The notes beneath the pieces are model-generated. The model did no database searches, was not told the DNA's origin, and saw nothing but the letters and a program-made list of their open reading frames with translations. The translations under genes and the position numbers were made by a program. This document shows positions 61,444 through 64,000 of a stretch of DNA of 64,000 nucleotides, piece by piece. Position 1 is the first letter of the stretch. Every line of letters starts with the position of its first letter. Source of the DNA: Silvibacterium sp036273415 (GTDB taxonomy: Bacteria; Acidobacteriota; Terriglobia; Terriglobales; Acidobacteriaceae); contig DASUHR010000002.1 of NCBI GenBank assembly GCA_036273415.1, positions 62,001 through 126,000 on the forward strand, in the 5' to 3' direction.

Positions 61444-62454
61444 ATGCCGAAGAATCTGCTCGAACAACTTCGCGGAATGACTACGGTCGTCTCCGATACG
61501 GGCGACATTGATGCGATCGAAGAGGTGAAGCCCCAGGACTCGACTACCAACCCGTCGCTCATAACGACCGCCGCGCAGATGCCGCAGTACGCCCCCATTG
61601 TGGACCGCGTGCTCGCCGACGCCCGCAAGCGCATGGGCGAAGATGCGAGCGACAAGCAGATTGCCGCGGAGGCTTTCAAACATCTCGCCGTCGCCTTCGG
61701 CAAGAAAATCCTGTCCATCATTCCCGGCCGCGTCTCCACCGAAGTGGACGCGCGGGTCTCCTATGACACGGAGAAGACGGTGAAGCAGGCGCGGGAGATC
61801 ATCAAACTCTACGCGGAGCAGGGAATTTCCAAAGAACGCATTTTGATCAAGGTCGCGTCCACGTGGGCCGGCATTCGCGCTATCGAGCAGCTCGAAAAGG
61901 AAGGCATTCATTGCAATCTCACGCTGCTCTTCGGCATTCACCAGGCAGTGGCCGGCGCCGACGCGCAGGTTACGCTGATCTCGCCATTCGTCGGGCGCAT
62001 TCTCGATTGGTACAAGAAAGACACGGGCAAGGACTATCAGGGCGCGAACGATCCGGGCGTGCAATCTGTAACGAAGATTTACAACTACCTGAAGAAGTTC
62101 GGCTACAAGACTCAGGTCATGGGCGCCAGCTTCCGCAACATCGATGAAATTCGCGAGCTGGCCGGATGCGACCTGCTGACCATCTCGCCCCAGTTGCTGC
62201 ACGAGCTCGAATCCATTCAGGAAGAGCTGCCGCGCAAACTCGATCCGGCGAAGGCGAAGGCAATGAATATCGAAAGGATGCACATGGACGAGGCAACCTT
62301 CGAGAAGATGCACGCCGCCGATCGCATGGCGCATGACAAGCTGAAGGAAGGCATCGAGGGATTTTCCAAGTCGCTTGAAACGCTGGAGCAGGTGCTGGCC
62401 AAACGGGTGGCCGAGATCCGCGCGAAGGAGCCAAAGGCCGTGGGTGCGGATTAA
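61444..62454 (+). CDS. tal: Transaldolase
   Basis: The protein has 336 aa from ATG 61444, after AGGAGG. It belongs to the long TalB-type class: LEQLRGMTTVVSDTGDI, DSTTNPSLI, and the Schiff-base Lys136 in ILIKVASTWAGIRA, with CNLTLLF and ISPFVGRILDW. It transfers a dihydroxyacetone unit in the non-oxidative pentose-phosphate pathway. The C-terminal extension (GIEGFSKSLETLEQVLAKRVAEIRA) is slightly longer than in E. coli. A T-rich terminator follows. Confidence 0.96.
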   Translation: MPKNLLEQLRGMTTVVSDTGDIDAIEEVKPQDSTTNPSLITTAAQMPQYAPIVDRVLADARKRMGEDASDKQIAAEAFKHLAVAFGKKILSIIPGRVSTEVDARVSYDTEKTVKQAREIIKLYAEQGISKERILIKVASTWAGIRAIEQLEKEGIHCNLTLLFGIHQAVAGADAQVTLISPFVGRILDWYKKDTGKDYQGANDPGVQSVTKIYNYLKKFGYKTQVMGASFRNIDEIRELAGCDLLTISPQLLHELESIQEELPRKLDPAKAKAMNIERMHMDEATFEKMHAADRMAHDKLKEGIEGFSKSLETLEQVLAKRVAEIRAKEPKAVGAD

Positions 62455-62477
62455 GCGCTGATCTCATGTCTTCACAG

Positions 62478-62503
62478 GGGCGAGCCTCATGGTTCGCCCT
62501 TTT
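62478..62503 (+). terminator. Intrinsic terminator of tal
   Basis: A 9-bp stem (GGGCGAGCC with GGTTCGCCC, one G-U pair) closes a TCAT loop and is followed by TTTT. It lies 23 bp after the stop codon of the transaldolase gene. Confidence 0.8.
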
Positions 62504-62577
62504 CGCTTCTGCGCGTGGCTGACAACACTGCTATCTTGCAGGAGTAAGCCAAATCTTTTTGAGATAAGCGTCGAGTG

Positions 62578-64000
62578 ATGCTGACGTTTGCCGCGATTGA
62601 CATCGGTTCCAACTCCTGCCGGCTAAAAATTGCGCGTGTCGCGCAGCATCGGCTACGCGTGCTGCATGAAGACCGCGAAGTCACCCGGCTGGGCGCGAGT
62701 GTCTTCGAGACGGGGCTGGTTTCTCCCGACGCCATGGAGGCAACGCTCCGAGCTTTGAAGCGTTTCTACAAGGCCGTGCAGATGCGCGGTGTCGATCAGG
62801 TTCGCGCGGTGGCAACCTCTGCCATGCGCGACGCGCGCAATGGCCGCGCCTTTCTCGCCTGGGTGAAGGACGAGACCGGATGGAGCGTTGAAGTCATCTC
62901 CGGACTCGAAGAAGGGCGGCTGATTCATCGCGGCGTAATGAGCAACGAGCCGGGTGTTTCCGGCCGCTGCCTGCTGATCGACATTGGCGGCGGAAGCTGC
63001 GAAATTTCTCTCTCCGACCAGAAGCGTATCGGCGCGACCGTAAGCCTGCCGCTCGGCGCAGTTCGGCTGACGCAGGAATTTCTCAAGAGCGATCCCCCAA
63101 CGAAGGATGAAATCGCTCGCATGAAGCAGTTCATCGCGCGCGAGCTGCGGCGCGGTGCCCGCGCCATCAATCCGGTGCGTGTGCAAACCGTGATCGGCAC
63201 CTCCGGCACCGCGGCCGCGCTCTCCATCGCCAGCATGGCGATGCACAAGGGGCGCCGGCCGAAGCGCGAAAATCTTACGCCGGTCGAAGACATCCAGAAG
63301 CTCGCTGCCCGGCTTACTAAAATGAACAATGGCGCGCGCAGCGGTATTGCCGGCATCGGGCCGCGCCGGTCGGAGATCATCGTCGCCGGGGCGCACGTCT
63401 TCGCCGAGCTGCTGGACCACTTCGCTCTCCCCGGCCTTCGCTATTCCGAGATGGGCCTGCGCGACGGCATTCTCGCGCAAATGCTGGCCGAGAGCGATGC
63501 GCGCACCTCCGCGCACCAGCAGTACGAGCGCGATCGATGGCAGGCGGTCCTCGAAATCTGCCGCCGCTACGGCGTTGACCTCAAGCAGGCTGAGCCAGTG
63601 CGCGCGCATGCCGCCCAGCTCTTTCGCGTTCTCGCCCCGGTGCACGAGCTGCCGCCGGAGTACCGCACCTGGCTGGAAGCCGCGGCCATGATGCGCGATC
63701 TGGGCAAGTTCATGAACTACCAGGGCCACCATCGCCACGCGCAGTACATCATCGCAAACTCGGAAATCTTCGGCTTCACTCCGGGCCAGCGCGTCATCAC
63801 TTCAGCCATTGCGCGCTACATCGGTAAGAGCCGCCCGGAGCCGCAGGGGCGAACGATGCGACAGGTCCCGACCGAAGAGCATGAGCATGTAAAGCGAGCG
63901 GTGGTGCTGCTGCGGCTCGCAGTGGCCCTCAACCAGGACCGCGCCAGCGACGTTCTGCGGGTGCGTGCGCGGGTGTATCCCCGGCGGGTGCTGCTGGAGC
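62578..64000 (+). CDS. Ppx/GppA exopolyphosphatase/pppGpp phosphatase family (3' end outside window)
   Basis: At least 474 aa, with the end beyond the window. It is an actin-fold phosphatase acting on polyphosphate and/or (p)ppGpp. Phosphate-1 motif AIDIGSNSCRL (residues 6-16), the conserved Glu in ISGLEEGRL, phosphate-2 motif LIDIGGGSCEIS (near 126-137) and adenosine-binding GTSGTAAAL are visible. From about residue 320 an HD-like helical domain with MMRDLGKFMNY and GHHRHAQYIIANSE adds the typical Ppx C-terminal part. It lies about 75 bp after the tal terminator, so it has its own promoter. Which substrate it prefers cannot be told from motifs. Confidence 0.93.
   Translation, partial: MLTFAAIDIGSNSCRLKIARVAQHRLRVLHEDREVTRLGASVFETGLVSPDAMEATLRALKRFYKAVQMRGVDQVRAVATSAMRDARNGRAFLAWVKDETGWSVEVISGLEEGRLIHRGVMSNEPGVSGRCLLIDIGGGSCEISLSDQKRIGATVSLPLGAVRLTQEFLKSDPPTKDEIARMKQFIARELRRGARAINPVRVQTVIGTSGTAAALSIASMAMHKGRRPKRENLTPVEDIQKLAARLTKMNNGARSGIAGIGPRRSEIIVAGAHVFAELLDHFALPGLRYSEMGLRDGILAQMLAESDARTSAHQQYERDRWQAVLEICRRYGVDLKQAEPVRAHAAQLFRVLAPVHELPPEYRTWLEAAAMMRDLGKFMNYQGHHRHAQYIIANSEIFGFTPGQRVITSAIARYIGKSRPEPQGRTMRQVPTEEHEHVKRAVVLLRLAVALNQDRASDVLRVRARVYPRRVLLE

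Overview
The window looks like a chromosomal segment of an Acidobacteriota bacterium, probably class Terriglobia. This is an inference from gene content. It carries two very large stand-alone MacB/FtsX-type permeases of the acidobacterial 'ADOP' kind, one next to a PadR gene and one next to a BlaI/BlaR1 pair. It also has an Oar-like TonB-dependent receptor with an N-terminal carboxypeptidase-regulatory domain, a long FG-GAP/CSLREA/beta-helix surface protein, an S53 peptidase and high-GC codon usage. No species can be named from sequence reading alone.

Layout. 1-3276 (minus): a tightly overlapping ABC import operon (permease, ATPase, second permease, substrate-binding protein cut by the window edge), followed by galE (3414-4388, minus). 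4859-8788 (plus): an envelope block with a TonB-like protein, a secreted M48-like protein that has lost its zinc/catalytic motif, and a small beta-barrel protein. 9606-11241: an RpoZ-like small protein and rho with its own intrinsic terminator. 11301-13773: a DUF4252-like secreted protein, a small protein, a long AlaX-type alanyl-tRNA editing protein and, 93 bp after it, tRNA-Ala(CGC).

13774-16630 is the accessory part: a decayed island beside the tRNA. It holds a SIR2-like N-terminal fragment, a serine-recombinase N-terminal fragment fused in frame to the C-terminal tip of an RHS-type polymorphic toxin, a neighbouring immunity-like gene, and a second RHS fragment with another tip. The toxin tip and the immunity-like gene are each interrupted by one in-frame TAG. 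The last tip runs in frame into a PolX/PHP protein (16631-18319) whose polymerase active site is lost while its PHP phosphoesterase motifs remain. nagA follows (18470-19645, minus).

20123-38789: PadR plus ADOP permease, divergent from a 2.3-kilo-residue secreted repeat protein with 10 Ig-like repeats and an exact 1116-bp higher-order period; an FG-GAP protein; a BlaI/BlaR1/ADOP set with a palindromic operator at blaI; an intergenic TTCCCTGTT repeat cluster; and a fluoride riboswitch ahead of crcB.

38829-64000 is mostly housekeeping: aldo/keto reductase and a hemE-hemH-hemG heme operon, a TonB-dependent receptor, a class III aminotransferase, an EamA transporter, GluQ-RS, an acyl-CoA carboxylase carboxyltransferase, an S53 peptidase, a coupled DPP-IV-like peptidase and MBL hydrolase, a zinc-ribbon coiled-coil protein, an XRE-cupin regulator, an FN3 lipoprotein, an FAH-family hydrolase, transaldolase, and a Ppx/GppA protein cut by the right edge.
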